From Physcomitrium patens (lineage: Eukaryota > Streptophyta > Bryopsida > Funariales > Funariaceae): 64,000 nt of DNA. The translations under genes and the position numbers were made by a program. The notes below the pieces were generated by a model, which saw only the letters and a list, made by a program, of their open reading frames with translations, was not told the origin of the DNA and ran no database searches. This document shows, one piece after another, positions 1 to 12,600 of the stretch (its first letter is position 1; each line of letters opens with the position of its first letter). The stretch lies in NCBI RefSeq assembly GCF_000002425.4, contig NC_037257.1, positions 18,643,879 through 18,707,878 on the forward strand, given 5' to 3'.

Positions 1-404
1 GCCAAAAACAAGAAAACTAGAAAGACTTGAAACAAGACTAAGACTAAAAAGGCATTGACAAGAGTGAAGAAGGCTTCACTCTTGCCTCCATATATACTAT
101 CTAACTAAGAGCTACGTGGCGATGTCCTATGGGACCTCTAATATGTATTGACTTTGCTAGCCACATGTCTTATCTTGCAAGGCAAGTTATCTATATATGC
201 GCCACATAGTTGGCTTGTTCCACAAGCTATTATACGGAGATAACTTGTTCCACAAGCTATCAATACATGGTTAGCTTTTTGGCTAAGTTTCTAATCTACA
301 AACACATCTAAAGTTAAAACTACATCTATGAAATTATTCTATATTTACTTATTTTTATTTAATCATATAAGTAATTATTGAGATAAATGTATATATCCAT
401 GACA
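1..404 (-). repeat. 3' LTR of chromovirus copy 1 (partial)
   Basis: This is near-identical in layout to 5660-6124 on the same strand: shared blocks include the stem-loop around 60-83 and the stretch before the terminus. On the minus strand the LTR starts TGTCA at 404-400. The left part lies outside the window. Confidence 0.9.
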
Positions 405-419
405 TTATCCCTCCCTTCT
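405..419 (-). other. polypurine tract of copy 1
   Basis: On the minus strand a purine run (AGAAGGGAGGGATAA) sits directly against the TGTCA start of the 3' LTR. That is where the plus-strand primer of reverse transcription must lie. The second copy has a matching tract at 27324-27338. Confidence 0.8.
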
Positions 420-964
420 AGGAATGAGTTCCATGAGCAGCAGTCTTCATATGTTGAGGAAGTCCAAGATGCGGCAAATTATATTTGCTACATATTCCGA
501 TCTTTGCTTTCTTCAAAGTTGGTTGATAGGTCCTCTCAACCATCTATAGTGTCCCATACCAAGGTGAAAAGACCACCCTATTATTTGGTCATTATTAAGG
601 CCTTCATAACTTCTTTCGAATAAAACATTTGGAACATAATCAAGAGTAGTTTCTATCTCTAATAAAATCACTAAATATCCGGATTCTCTTCCAAGGTTGT
701 GATACCAAACACATTGTATCTCACCATGTATTCAAGGAAGGACATGTCATTCTTGAGGATCTTCATCTCGATTCCATCATCTTGAAGGTTGTGACAATTG
801 TAATGTCTCATCTGATAAGTCCGCAAATAAATACTCTTGAGTCAAATCTGCTGGTTGTTGGTGCTCCATCTCATCACAAATACACAGAAGCTACAATGAA
901 AGATAGAAGGTAGAATGTTATTTTCGTTTGATCTTGTTTCTTTTAAAGCAAAGGTTTGTTATTC

Positions 965-2480
965 TTCATCTTAGTTTTGATGGATGTCGTTGATGAAAGA
1001 CTTCAACTTTCTTTGCTGTATTTGCAAGATTCTTTGATGGCTCTCATGTGCATTCACTCATATCATATCCGTGCCAATGAATAAGATATTCCAACCTATT
1101 TTAGTGCCACCTTGAGTCTAAGACTTCTTCCACCTCAAACTCTTGATTATTATCCACTTCTGTAGGAAGAAGTGGCTTTTGTCTTTTTCTCAAGATATTC
1201 ATTGTCTTATACGGCTCTATAAGAGATATGTGAAATACAAGATGGATCTTCATAGACTCCGGTAGATGTAATCGATAGGCAACAGAATTGATTTGTTCAC
1301 AAATAGGAAAAGGTACGAGTCTACGATTATCTAATTTATCACAACGATGAGTAGTCTTGATATTACAACGAAGTAATCATACCTTGTCGCTCATATTATA
1401 TTGTGGTTGCTCCTTGTGATAGGCATCTGCATTGGTCTTTTATCGTTCTTGAGCTTCTTTTAATTGTATCTTTATTATTGTATGTAGCTCTGACAAGCGA
1501 TTTTCTAAATCTTTCGTCGTAGGATTATGAACTTTTGAAAAGTCAAAAGTATCAAGACGTGGATGATGACCATAATTGACAAAGAAAGGTATTTGTCGAG
1601 TGGAAGAATGTACCGAATTATTATATGCAAACTCTGCCAATGGTAAAAGAGTTATCAAATCATCTTAATGATAGTTGATGGTACATCTCAAATATTGCTC
1701 CAAAACTTGATTTACCCGTTCTGTTTGTCCATCAATTTGAGGATGAAAAGCTAAAAAAAGCTTTATATCCACCTTTAGAATCTTGAATAGGGTTCTTCAA
1801 AATCTTGATACAAATTGAGTCCCGCTATCCGATATAATATCCTTTGATAATCCATAATAGCGATAGATATTGTTAATGAAAAGCTTAGCTGCTTCTTCAC
1901 CTGTAATAGATTTTGTACATCATACAAAATATGCCATCTTGGTAAAATGATCTACTATCACGAATATAGAGTCATAAGAATCTGAGAATGAAAGATCTGT
2001 GATGAAATCCATAGAAACAAAAGACCATGGTTGTTCTGGAATACGTAACTGCTAAAAAAGTCTCTAAGGTCGATGACAAGGAGTTTTTGATTTGCAGCAA
2101 ATATCACAAGATTGTACAGAATCTTTAACTGCCTTCCACATTTGCGCCCACCAAAAATCCCTAGATATTAGTTCCAAAGTTTTATTGTACCCAAAGTGTC
2201 CTACTACTAGAAAGTCATGACGAGCTTGAAAACACATAATCGGGCTTCACCTTCTGGAACATATAGGCATCCTTCGAAATATAATAGATTATTCTTGAAT
2301 TCAAACTAAGAAGTATTATGGGACTTAGAGGAAGTATCCTTAATATCCCAAAGAAGAGGATTAGAGGACATACTTGATTGAATTTGCTTCACAAATATTG
2401 AATCAACAGTCAATATTGATTTTATAGCTCGAAGATGAAAATACTCGGGCTTCAAGAGAATTGAACTTTGTTGATCAAAA
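965..2480 (-). pseudogene. integrase with C-terminal chromodomain, broken
   Basis: Minus-strand translation gives the integrase zinc-finger part (QSCDICCKSKTPCH, about 2100), the catalytic core with a DFITDL-like block (about 2000) and a DSGTQF-like block (about 1830), and the C-terminal [14 protein letters not shown] block (1640-1590). Downstream, at about 1150-965, a chromodomain is readable: EFEVEEVLDSRWH, then RLEYLIHWHGYDMSE and EPSKNLANT. Several in-frame stops interrupt it, including one inside the chromodomain where the family has Trp. In chromoviruses the chromodomain directs integration to marked chromatin; here that function is lost. Confidence 0.85.
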
Positions 2481-4289
2481 GATGCATCTCCTTCTTTTGG
2501 TGCAAGATAAGAATGCCTAGAAAGAGCATCCGATAGACCTTGTTATTTTTTGAGTCGATAAGTGATCTTGAAATTGAATCTAAAAAAGACATGCTCCAAT
2601 GGGCTTGACAACAATTCAAGACACATATTGACATGAAGTATTCGAGGTTCTTATGGTTTATATACACAGTAACTGGACTTGAGGTGCCTTCTAGATAATG
2701 ATGCTATTCTTGAAATGAATCCATGATTGCAAGGAGCTCTTTGTCATGGATCTTATAATTAATCTCGGCTACTGAAAATTTCCTCGAATGAAAAGCTATT
2801 GGATGGAGTTTGTAATCCGTTCCTATTTTTGACAATACGGCACATATAGCAAAATCTGATATGTCTATTTCCATAAAAAATACCTTGGAGAAGCCAACGG
2901 AATATAAAATTGGTACAGAAATAAATTCCTTCTTTAAAGCATCAAATGATGCTTTTGTTTCTTTATTCTACTCAAATTTGTCTTTACAAGTCAAATGTAT
3001 AAGTGGAGCTGCAACTTGAGAAAAATTCTTAATGAAGATTTGATAGTAATTAGCAAAGCCCAAAAAACATTGTACATCTTGTACTGTTCTTGGAATCTTC
3101 CAATCTATGATAGTTTGAACCTTCTTGGGATCCATCATAAGGCCTTTGTTAGAAATGATGTATCCTAAGAAGTCAACTTGAATAGTGTAGAATATACACT
3201 TTTTTAATTTGGCATATAATCATATATCTCTAAGTTTCTATAACATACGATAAATATGAAGATCATATTCTTTTGTGTTCTTAGAGTAGATTAGAATGTT
3301 GTCTAAATAGCAAACAACAAAATCATCTAAAAACTCACAAAAAATATCATTCATAAGATGTTGAAAAGTAGCTAGTGCATTCGTGAGTCCAAAAGGCATG
3401 ACATTATATTCAAAATGTCCATATCTAGTTCGAAAAGAAGTCTTCCATTCATCTCTTTCTTTGATATGAACTAAGTTGTATGCTCCTCATAGATCTATTT
3501 TGGTATAGATCTTTGTTTGATTGAGTTCATCAAGAAGTCCTGAAATCAAAGTCAAAGGATACTTATTTTTGATGGTGATCTTGTTGAGTCCTCGATAATC
3601 CACACACATTTGTACAGATCCGTCTTTCTTCTTCACAAATAAGATAAGAGCCCCGGCTAGAGATTTAAAATGGCATATGAAATTTTTTGCCAAATTTTCA
3701 TCAATGTACTCTTTTAATACAACCAATGCATTCTGCGATAAATTATAGATTGGTCCAAATGATAGTTGAGCTCCTTCTTGCAGATCAATTGAACAATCAT
3801 AAGGTCGATGCTCGAGAAGAATATCTACATTCTTCTTTTAAAAAATATCTTGGAATTCTTGATATTGCTTAGAAATACCACTCGATATCGTATCACCATT
3901 AGAAATGGGTGTAGCATATATACCAAAAGATGATCCTTCTTTTGTAGCATGTATAAAAGCTTTTGCACCTATTAGTAAAGGTTAGGATGTACTGAACTTA
4001 CATACTTCTACTTTACTAATGCGATCTTGGATTATACTATCAATAAAGTTAAGGTTACAAGAAATCCAACGTTAAATATGTACGGATTTAACTTTCTTTA
4101 CTAAATGTATTTTTTGATTTTTGGCAAAATCTTCGTCTATAAAATATGCTAAGGCTCTTGAATCTAACAAGGCAAAGACTTTGTGATTATTAGGTCCTAA
4201 ATATACTTCTATTATAAAACAAGGTCAGGGATCTGAGGAGAGGATAGGACCTTTACTAGGTGTTGTACATGATTTTAGCTGCATAGTCC
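2481..4289 (-). pseudogene. protease, reverse transcriptase and RNase H, broken
   Basis: The longest intact RT block (3726-3487, minus) contains [12 protein letters not shown], then [20 protein letters not shown], the classic Ty3/gypsy RT fingers/palm start. The palm motif near 3310 reads YLDN instead of YLDD. RNase H ends with a YINHKNLEYF block (2670-2640), where the family has [11 protein letters not shown] protease-like LLDS-type remnant lies near 4170. Stops and frame changes separate the blocks, so no functional polyprotein can be made. Confidence 0.85.
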
Positions 4290-5360
4290 CTATTGTAGCC
4301 AAAAAAACTCGTTTTCCGACACACTATCTTCTTTGGTAATTGTGCTCCTCATTTTGTAATTGTGTTGTTTTTTTGGATAATATTGAGCAGTGTGCTTAGT
4401 TTTTCCATAATATAAATATAATCCCTCTTGGTGACGTCGAGTCTTTTCTTGCTTTGTGAGAGGTTTAAAATGTATCATATCAATTTGCATTGGTTTCAAC
4501 TTTTACAAATACATTTCAAAAAACTTGAGAGCTACCGCCATTACTTGATTTGTTCCTCTCCAACTAAATCTTTGTTCTTGATGCCTTTCAAATAAATGAT
4601 TGTCGCATGCAATGGCTTGAACAATAAATCATTCCAAAGATTCTATTTTTGGCATTATTAATAACAAATCTTTAACGCTATCCTTCAATCCATATCAAAA
4701 TTGGTTGATAAGTGCTTTGTTGTTCCAGTCCACATCACAAGAAAGATTTTGGAATTTGGCAGCATATATAGTGGCTGATTGTGATCCTTACCATAAAGAT
4801 AGAAGCTTGGTCTCTGCTACTCGTTCTCAATCACTTTCTCTGAATGTGGCCATAAACACTTCTAGAAATGAATTCAAATCATAAAGAAGTCATGAATCTT
4901 TTTCCATGAAAAGTGCAAACCAAGAGAGAATACTTCTTGATAGTAGTGCACCTATAAATCCGACTTGGATAAATCCATCAGGATATTAGAAAGGATGCAA
5001 CCTTAGATAGAGCTTGACTTATTGTAAAAATCTTCAAAATTTTGATCTTGTTCCATTAAACTTCTCAGACATACTAATCCTTGTCCCTGTCATACTTGTA
5101 AAAGCAAAACTCCTTGGATTTGGTTGTGATGTTGATCTACTTACTTCTTTCAACTGTACAACTTCTTGTCGCACATTCTAAACTTCTTCCATATGCGTAG
5201 GCATAGTACTTCTATGATTCACATTAGAAATACGTGAGATTTCTATTTTTAGAGTGTTGACAAGCTCATGAAGATTTGCTATAGTTGTAAATCTATTCTC
5301 ACTTCTATTGAGAGTAGCATCCATAATCTTTCTTTCCATAGACAACTCAAACAAATTCAA
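4290..5360 (-). pseudogene. gag remnant with degenerate zinc knuckle
   Basis: The N-terminal part (5360-5178) is a helical segment starting MNLFELSMERKIMDATLNRS. The C-terminal part (4499-4290) has a knuckle reading YLYYGKTKHTAQYYPKK, in which three of four zinc ligands of the CCHC box have become Tyr (Cys to Tyr, a G-to-A change on the coding strand). The intact knuckle of the related insert at 32980-33030 reads CLYCDEEGHKVRNC, which supports the assignment. Confidence 0.75.
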
Positions 5361-5568
5361 AAGTTAAATTAGAGGAGGGTAATCTACAACCTCTAAAAAC
5401 AAATCTCACAAAGAGGGGTAATCTACTCTCTTTAAGGAAAAGTTCAATGTTAGAAAACAAGATTTTTTTGTTTAAAGGTGGGTAGTCCGCAACCTTTAAA
5501 ACTCAATAATAGAAGCGGAATAATCCACTTACTTCTAGAATAAGTCACAAACAATATGTTAGCACTCT

Positions 5569-6124
5569 TGTCAAACTATAAAGGACATGAAGCTTGAAGA
5601 AAAGGAATCCTCAATACACTCTTCTATCACTGAAGAGAACTAGTAAGTCACTCAAAAGCTGATGTAATATTAACTAGAATGGCTATTGCCAAAAATAAGA
5701 AGATTAGAAAGTCTTGAAATAAGACCAAGTCTAGAAAGGCGTTGACAAGAGTGAAGAAGGCTTCACTCTTGCCTCCATATATACTATCTAATTAAGAGCC
5801 ATGTGGCAATGTCCTATAGGACCTCCAACATGTGTTGACTTTACTAGCTACATGTCTTATCTTGCAAGGCAAGTTATCTATGTATATGCCATGTAGTTGG
5901 CTTGTTCCACAAGCTACTACACGGAAGTAACTTGTTCCACAAGCTACCAATATATGGTTAGCTTTTTGGCCAAGTTTCTAACCTACGAATACATCTAAAG
6001 TTAAAACTACGTCTATAAAGCTTCTAGGAAGCTTTTCTAGAAGACTTTATGAAATTATTTTATTTTGCCTACTTCTACTTAATCATATAAGTAATTATTG
6101 AAGTAAATATATATGTCAGTGATA
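5569..6124 (-). repeat. 5' LTR of chromovirus copy 1
   Basis: The right LTR of copy 1. On the minus strand it ends TGACA at 5573-5569; its start at 6124 reads TATCA-like after decay of the expected TGTCA. It contains a TATA-like run (about 5778-5783) and, just downstream in the transcript direction, a stem-loop with arms 5761-5770 and 5747-5756. Comparison with the solo LTRs at 6225-6763 and 38137-38701 fixed the leader-side boundary. Confidence 0.8.
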
Positions 6125-6224
6125 CAAAGATTAGAATATGTTGTAAATATAATTTTTCACATCTTAGATTTTTTCAACATATGATGACTGCTCCTTATAG
6201 AACTCATGCCTAAAAGAGAAGTAA

Positions 6225-6763
6225 TGTCACGGATATACATAAGTACTCTAATAAATATCTATATGATTAGATAGAAGTATGTAAAAGTAGATAAAAGTAG
6301 GTGAATTTTATAATACCTTTTAGAGAAGCTTCTTAAAGGCTTCATAGACACTGCTTTGATTTTACATATGTTTATAGTTGATTGGTAGGTTAGAAACTTG
6401 GTCAATAAGTTAACTACATATTGGTAGCTTGTGGAATAACCTAACTATGTGGTGCACATATAAAAACTTACCTTGTAAGTTAAGATACATGTCTTGCAAA
6501 GTCAACACGTTTTAGAAGTCTTATAAAATATTACCATATAGTTCCTAATTAAGAATATATATGGAAGCAAGAGTGAAGTCTTCTTCACTCTTGTCAATGC
6601 CTTTTTAGTCCTTAGTCTTGTTTCAAGACTTTCTACTCTTCTTATTTTTGGCAATAGCCATTCTAATTTAATATTATATCATCTTTGAGTGACTTTCTAG
6701 TCTCTTTCAGTGACATAAGAGTGTATTGAGGATTTTCTTTCTTTGAGATTCATGTCCTTGACA
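6225..6763 (+). repeat. solo LTR of the same chromovirus family, inverted
   Basis: Begins TGTCACGGATA and ends CATGTCCTTGACA, that is with inverted TGTCA/TGACA ends. It matches the LTRs of copy 1 in reverse orientation, including TATA (about 6555-6561) and the stem-loop (arms 6568-6578 and 6583-6593). No internal sequence follows, so it is a solo LTR. Flanking pentamers (agtaa, ataca) do not match, so any target duplication has decayed or been lost. Confidence 0.8.
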
Positions 6764-9605
6764 ATACATCACAATTTTATAAGAGTTAGATTTTCAGTTA
6801 TATAACCTTCTACCAATTGGAATTAGATAGGTTTATATATCCAAAATAGATGGAAGAAATTTTTTAACTAAAATATTTATATAAATTCTATTTTTGGATC
6901 AAATAAAGTGAGAATACTTGAAATCCTTTTGATTCTAATTTTTTATATAGAGATATTTTTTTCCATCTTTATACCTACTAAATATATGCTAAAATGCTTA
7001 AATTATTAAAAATGAGTTCTCTACCTTACATGGCTATATTAAAGCCATATATTATTTTCACAAGTTTATAGTTTATTTTGATCCAATAAGATATCCAATT
7101 ATATACTTTAGGAAGAATCCACGTATAAGGGCACAATGATGAGACAAATAAAATGAAATAAAGGAGGACCAAAAAAGCAACTACTATCTACTTGTGTTAG
7201 ATCTAATTTCAAAGATGATGTTGTTGTATACATTTATTAAGGCTTTGTCAATAATCATCCCTTTGTCATCCCATCATCCATTAAGATTAAGGCTCCAACT
7301 ATGTGGAGTTGTTCATCTAATATAGTCAAGTAAGTGAAAGTTTCATCCTTTCTTAACAAATGAATTAAACAAGTTACAGATTCATCTCTAAACAAACATA
7401 TATGAAGAGACATTGTGCATTTATAATTTATATGACGAATCAGGAATACTTTAAAACGACAGGTCAGCCGGTTGTGTTCTTATTTATCTCTGGATGCCTT
7501 CATAGAGTTTACCATTTGTGGAGCTGTTACCTTCAAGGAATGAGACATGTCATTTGTTCGGAGTAAGGCTTAACTGTGACAGTGAAAGAGTTCTTTAGTT
7601 TGAAACCTTCATATATTCTTACAAGCCTTTGGTATTTGCACACAAAAACATTCTTTGCGACTAAATTCTATGCCCCAAAATTCCAACCAAGTTTTAAAAC
7701 CAACCACAGTGATTAAAGTCAAGGAATTGTTGTCCTGAAGGTCGGTCAAACAGCTTGAATCTTGACCTTGTCGGTGTTGAAATCCTTCACTTCGAACCAA
7801 TCATCTTTACGTGTCCTCAATTGAAAAGCCACCTCCTATTGCCCTTCCGCGGGCTCTCTGCAATTCATTTGGTGGTCAGCAAGGTAAGAAGTGCTGGAAA
7901 GTACTGGCTCGGATGTAGAAATGTCTTCGAAAAGATATGGACGATGGGCTTGATGAACCTCCATGAACCTCAATCTGTTCTCGTAAGCAGAAAGCAGAAG
8001 TCCGGATTTTACTGAAATGATGGTTACAAAACATCTGAAGTTACTCTAAAATTCCGTAATCACCAAGTAGTTGAGCTTTGATTATCAGTAGTTGTGAATT
8101 AAGGATGAACAAAGACGTGGCCTGGTTTCTTGCAAGGTAGTAGATCTGGCACCCAGCTGAAACTCACTGCTAAATCACATGGTGCCATATTGCATGTCTC
8201 CTCTTACCTGTAGCACCACGGGGTGTTCCCAAACACGGAAACTGTGCGGTGCATAGTTCTGATTTGACATGATCCCATCTCAAGGTGATTCTAAAGACTG
8301 TTTCTGCTCCATGGCTCATATCGATCGACACACAAGATGGTTCCGGAGGCTACTGAATGTCTCAGGCTGTATGATGAATTTTACCTTCGCTGAATATGTG
8401 TCCTTTGCAATGAATCTCTTTACTAGCTGTTGCAGACGTCTGCTTGTGCGTATTGCGATGGCACCCAGCAATGACTTCCACCTGTGCAACCCAAATTCCT
8501 GGCTTGAAACACAGTGAGTCCATTATATTCCTTTAAAAATTTAGCTGTTAATTTTATGATGGTAACTCATAAATTCAAGTGGTTAACTGAGGAGCTTTGA
8601 AGGAGTTAAAAGATACTGTCTCTAATTGACTGACTTCATCAATGGCCGCCACCGAGGACTACTGAAACACACAGCACTGAACTACTTCGTAGTAATTCTA
8701 CCATTCAAAACGAGTAAGTATGGGGTAGCGGTAGCCGCATTGGCTTTTTGGACCTGCGCCTGGGTCGATTCTAACTTCTCAGGCAGTCTCTTGATCCTGC
8801 CATGCACGCCCTTTCAGATCATTTAAGCTCTTGCTCATGTGACAACAATGCACATAATCCAACTCTGAAGGCCATATATCTAAACTGGTCCCTGCAAATA
8901 TACCTGTAGAACTTCATACCACAATTATTCTAATTACGTCCATTTCCAGATGAACCTTCAGTTCGTCGCTGTGAATTTTTTACTTTTCAGAGCGAAGGGA
9001 GAAGTAGCCAGATGTTTGAACATGTGAATGGAGCAACCTTACCTTGTTGGAATCCGTCGGTTCTCTCTTTCAAGAGGGACACTGTAGCTTCTCCGATCTA
9101 ATCCCCTAGAGATGATCTTCCTGTACGAGCATTCTGCAAACTCTGGCACACGGAGGTAGTTAGTGAAGCCTGGTCTGTAGTTAGTAAATATAGATCTCTC
9201 GGTCATCAAGCTCAACTTTCACTTCATGATTTTCAGGCAGCACACTATCGGCTTGAGATATGTCTGCAAAAGGACTTTAAAATTACAACCCTTCAAAGAA
9301 GGTTGGATTGGACGTTCTCCTAGAGGAATACACTGGAACTTACTTTTGGTCTTTGAAAGAATGGCGGTCTGTTTAATTGTGGTGGAACTGGCAGCACCAA
9401 GACCAAAACCTGGAGCTGCTGAAAGTCACACCCGGGAAGGAATCGTTAACGATCTTACAAAGATCTGTCACGTTGTGTTTACATTGAAGCAGAACAGCTC
9501 AAGGTTGCACACTGCGGTTGCACTTCATTTTCGGATACTTGGAAAACTTCGCACAGATAAACCGACATAGTACATTCTTTTACTTATATTACTATTGAGC
9601 TCTTG
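6764..9605. other. unassigned intergenic stretch
   Basis: 6764-7100 is AT-rich flank. From about 7440 base composition becomes gene-like, and short plus-strand open frames occur (7755-8015, 8269-8517, 8626-8826, 9226-9570). None resembles a family I know, they do not join through convincing splice sites, and no RNA gene was recognised. It may include the 3' UTR of the CEP162-like gene or a noncoding transcript. Confidence 0.4.
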
Positions 9606-12600
9606 TTAACCTGCATCATTGGCTTCAGTTTGACTGAGTTCAAGCTTATGCTGGAGATTTTCGATGGTGTGGTCTTTGTGGTCCAACACATCTTGTAGTA
9701 CACATATTCGCTCCTTTAAATCCTTCAGCTCTTTCACCTGAACCTCTGCGGCATACACGCGAGCACATTTTAGCTCGGTAAAGATCTAACTTCCTAAAAG
9801 CATCATGAGACTTCAGTGCCTACATGAGGGGCCACTTAGCTAAGTTTAATGATACTAGGACAAATAGAAAAAGGATAACAGCGAAAGGGAAGACCTTGCA
9901 GGGGTAGATAGTGTATATTTCCATCACGACCAACTCTACCTCTTGAGGAACATGAGACACATAATATCACACTCTAAATTACAGACGTATTCATGTGGGT
10001 GTAAAAAAGACCACACACCTTAACAGTTCGATTGGGAGGAATGTTCTTCAAATGTGCGGCATTTTCCAGTGCAACCTTGAGTTTGTTCTGCTCAGTTTTG
10101 CTCTCCGCCAGCTTGTCGGTCAACTCTTTTAATTTCCGTGCGTTGTGGATACGAATGTTTACGACCTAGTCATAGAAGTGTTATTGAACCTGAGAATAGA
10201 GTAAGGCAAACACCAAATTGCAAACACCAAAGTGAATTCATAATCATAATCTTCAACTTCTATTTTCTGTTACGAGGGGATCTCAAGTTCAAAGGCCTCG
10301 AGATCCACTTACAAGTGACAAAAACAAAAGATATTAAGTGAACGCATTTACAACTCTGCAATACACCAGTTATGGAACTGCAGACAGAGAACAATTCACA
10401 AAGCTGATCATTCTAGATGGATTCATCATGCGGTAATATATTTTCTAAGCGACAACAAAATTCCTGTGACAGAAACATCTATCAACTTCATAAACGTATA
10501 AACACAGCTTCAATATTAATAAAACGGTGCTGTGGGCTATCACTTCGTTGCGAAGTATAAGAGAAAATCGAAATCAAACAACCAAAAGAACCTGCCAATA
10601 AACTCTGCAAATGCGTCAAAGTGCAAACTACCTTACGATTAGGAATAAACTGTGTAGGAACAAGCACATGCATACGAACTAAAATATACCAGTTGGTAAA
10701 CATGAAGGAGAGAAATGAAAATTTGCATCAGACAATAAAAGCGAACTGTTGATGATACTTGAGATTCCAATGCCTTGACCCGGCTTTGAGAAACTTGATC
10801 ATTTCCAAAGTCAGGCTCTATGTTTGGATGAAAGGCCTGCAAATGCTGCAAACGTTTCTCGTACTCTTGCTTTGACTTCTCGAGTTCGTCTTTCAAAATG
10901 TTGAGGCGTTTGTTGCTCTCATCCTCCTTGTGCTTTTGCTTTTTTAAAACTGCGATCTGCATCTGCAGCTTACGAATCTTCTCACTTTCATCCTTCGTTA
11001 CAGCAAGAGTGGATATACCAAAATTTGCAACGCTAAGACCACTTTCTGGCTTCTTTGCCTGCAAAGAGGCACACTCTAAGAGAATATTAGCCTATGAAAC
11101 CAAAGTATGCTCCTAATCAGATGCATTACTACAAAGTACTCCCGTAAACTTGAAATGAAAATTTATATTCATAGTATGGGTACCAGAGATTATCAGAACT
11201 CAATTTGTCAGAAATATCATCTTCAAAAAACTTCGTACAAATATAGCACCCGCTCTTAAGTTGATGAAACAACAGTTAATCATTCGGCATCCCTAACAAC
11301 AATGCATCTTTAACCAATTTTGAAGACTTCAGGAACTTTGCCTGCTTTAGCAAAGGCTGTACCCGTCTTAATGATCGATCATCAACTGAAGCACTCCGCT
11401 TATCCTCAGAGAGGGTTTCTCGATCCTGCTTGACAATCTTGTTAAGGTGGCCTCCCTGTCCTTCGTAATGTGCAACCTTGCTGCTAAGCTCCAGAATTTG
11501 GACTGCCTAAAAAGTCATTACATTGAGAAACTCAGGGGACTGGATTCAGCATATCCATTTATAGAACAGGATAATATACGAAATGAAACTTAAATACCTG
11601 CTGGTCGTGGGTGGACTGCAGGGAGGTCAGAAGGTGCTGCTTTTCCACCAGTGACTTCGTTATACCCTCTCTTGAAGCAGTGGTGCGTGCATGGCTCTCC
11701 CGCTCCTCTGCAAGTCTATTTTTAAGTTTTTCTATTTCAGCCTCTGGGTCATCGAGTGTCTTAGACACCCTCTTTTCTCTTTGCTCCAAATCAGCGTGCG
11801 CCTCTCACATCCAAACACATTTGGTGAGAACGAAGGATTTTTATCTAAATAACATAAGATAATATGGATCAAATTAAGTATTTGACATAGTTAAGAAAAA
11901 CGAACAATTACTATGTTCCTTCGTTCGTACTGCTGCGTGGGTCTAGAGTAAGACACCAAAAGCACCTAAGAGTTTAAGTATTTGCACAAATGAAGAAATA
12001 TCGTTGCGAAACCCGAAAAATCTCTTTCATAAGTAAGAACTCGTTTGCCTAACTCGTTCAAGAAAGTTTCTGCAAAAGAACTGTCTCAGACTCAAAAGTT
12101 CTAGTGCGAGTTAGTATTGAGACATACCTTAACAAGCTCATCTTTCAACCTTGAAATCTCCTTCAGTTGCAACTCCCGGTCCATAGCTTCATGCAAAGAG
12201 AGTTTCGTTGCAGCTTGATGCCCAGCGGCCATACAACGGTGTTGACAATGTACCAACTCATTCTTCAGTTTGACGTTCTCCTCAGTCATAATGCGTACTT
12301 TTTCCTTGGCCTCTGCCTGGACCTCCTTGATCTTCTGCAGGGCTTTCTCATTCTCGCGCTGCGTGACAGAATTCACAGTAGTCTCTCAACGTTGGTGAAT
12401 AAATAGCTCCTTTCTCTGTGAATCGGTCCAATAAAAGGTGCTCATACTTGCACCATAACAATACTTGCTCATGTGAGAATTAGAGAAGGGAGAAAGCCGA
12501 CTTAGGAAAGTAGCGTCTCAGAAGTAAGTGAATTAAAAATTTGAGCGCCGATGGTCACCAAAAATGCACCTGATACCCACGTATGAGGATTTCTTGCTGC

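Larger units (their letters stand above)
1..6124 (-). mobile_element. Ty3/gypsy chromovirus, decayed, 3' LTR cut by window edge
   Basis: A minus-strand LTR retrotransposon. Seen in order on the minus strand: 5' LTR (5569-6124), leader, gag with a degenerate zinc knuckle (about 5360-4290), protease, reverse transcriptase and RNase H (about 3830-2480), integrase (about 2480-1440), a chromodomain (about 1150-965), a polypurine tract (405-419) and the 3' LTR (1-404, continuing left of the window). The RT-RNase H-integrase order is that of Ty3/gypsy (Metaviridae), and the C-terminal chromodomain places it among chromoviruses. Frames are broken by many stops and the RT catalytic YLDD reads YLDN near 3310, so this copy is dead. 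The same family recurs at 6225-6763, 26786-36487 and 38137-38701. Confidence 0.9.

Noticed and set aside
9226-9570. 114-codon plus-strand ORF
   Set aside because: Sequence resembles no known family and has no supporting gene context.
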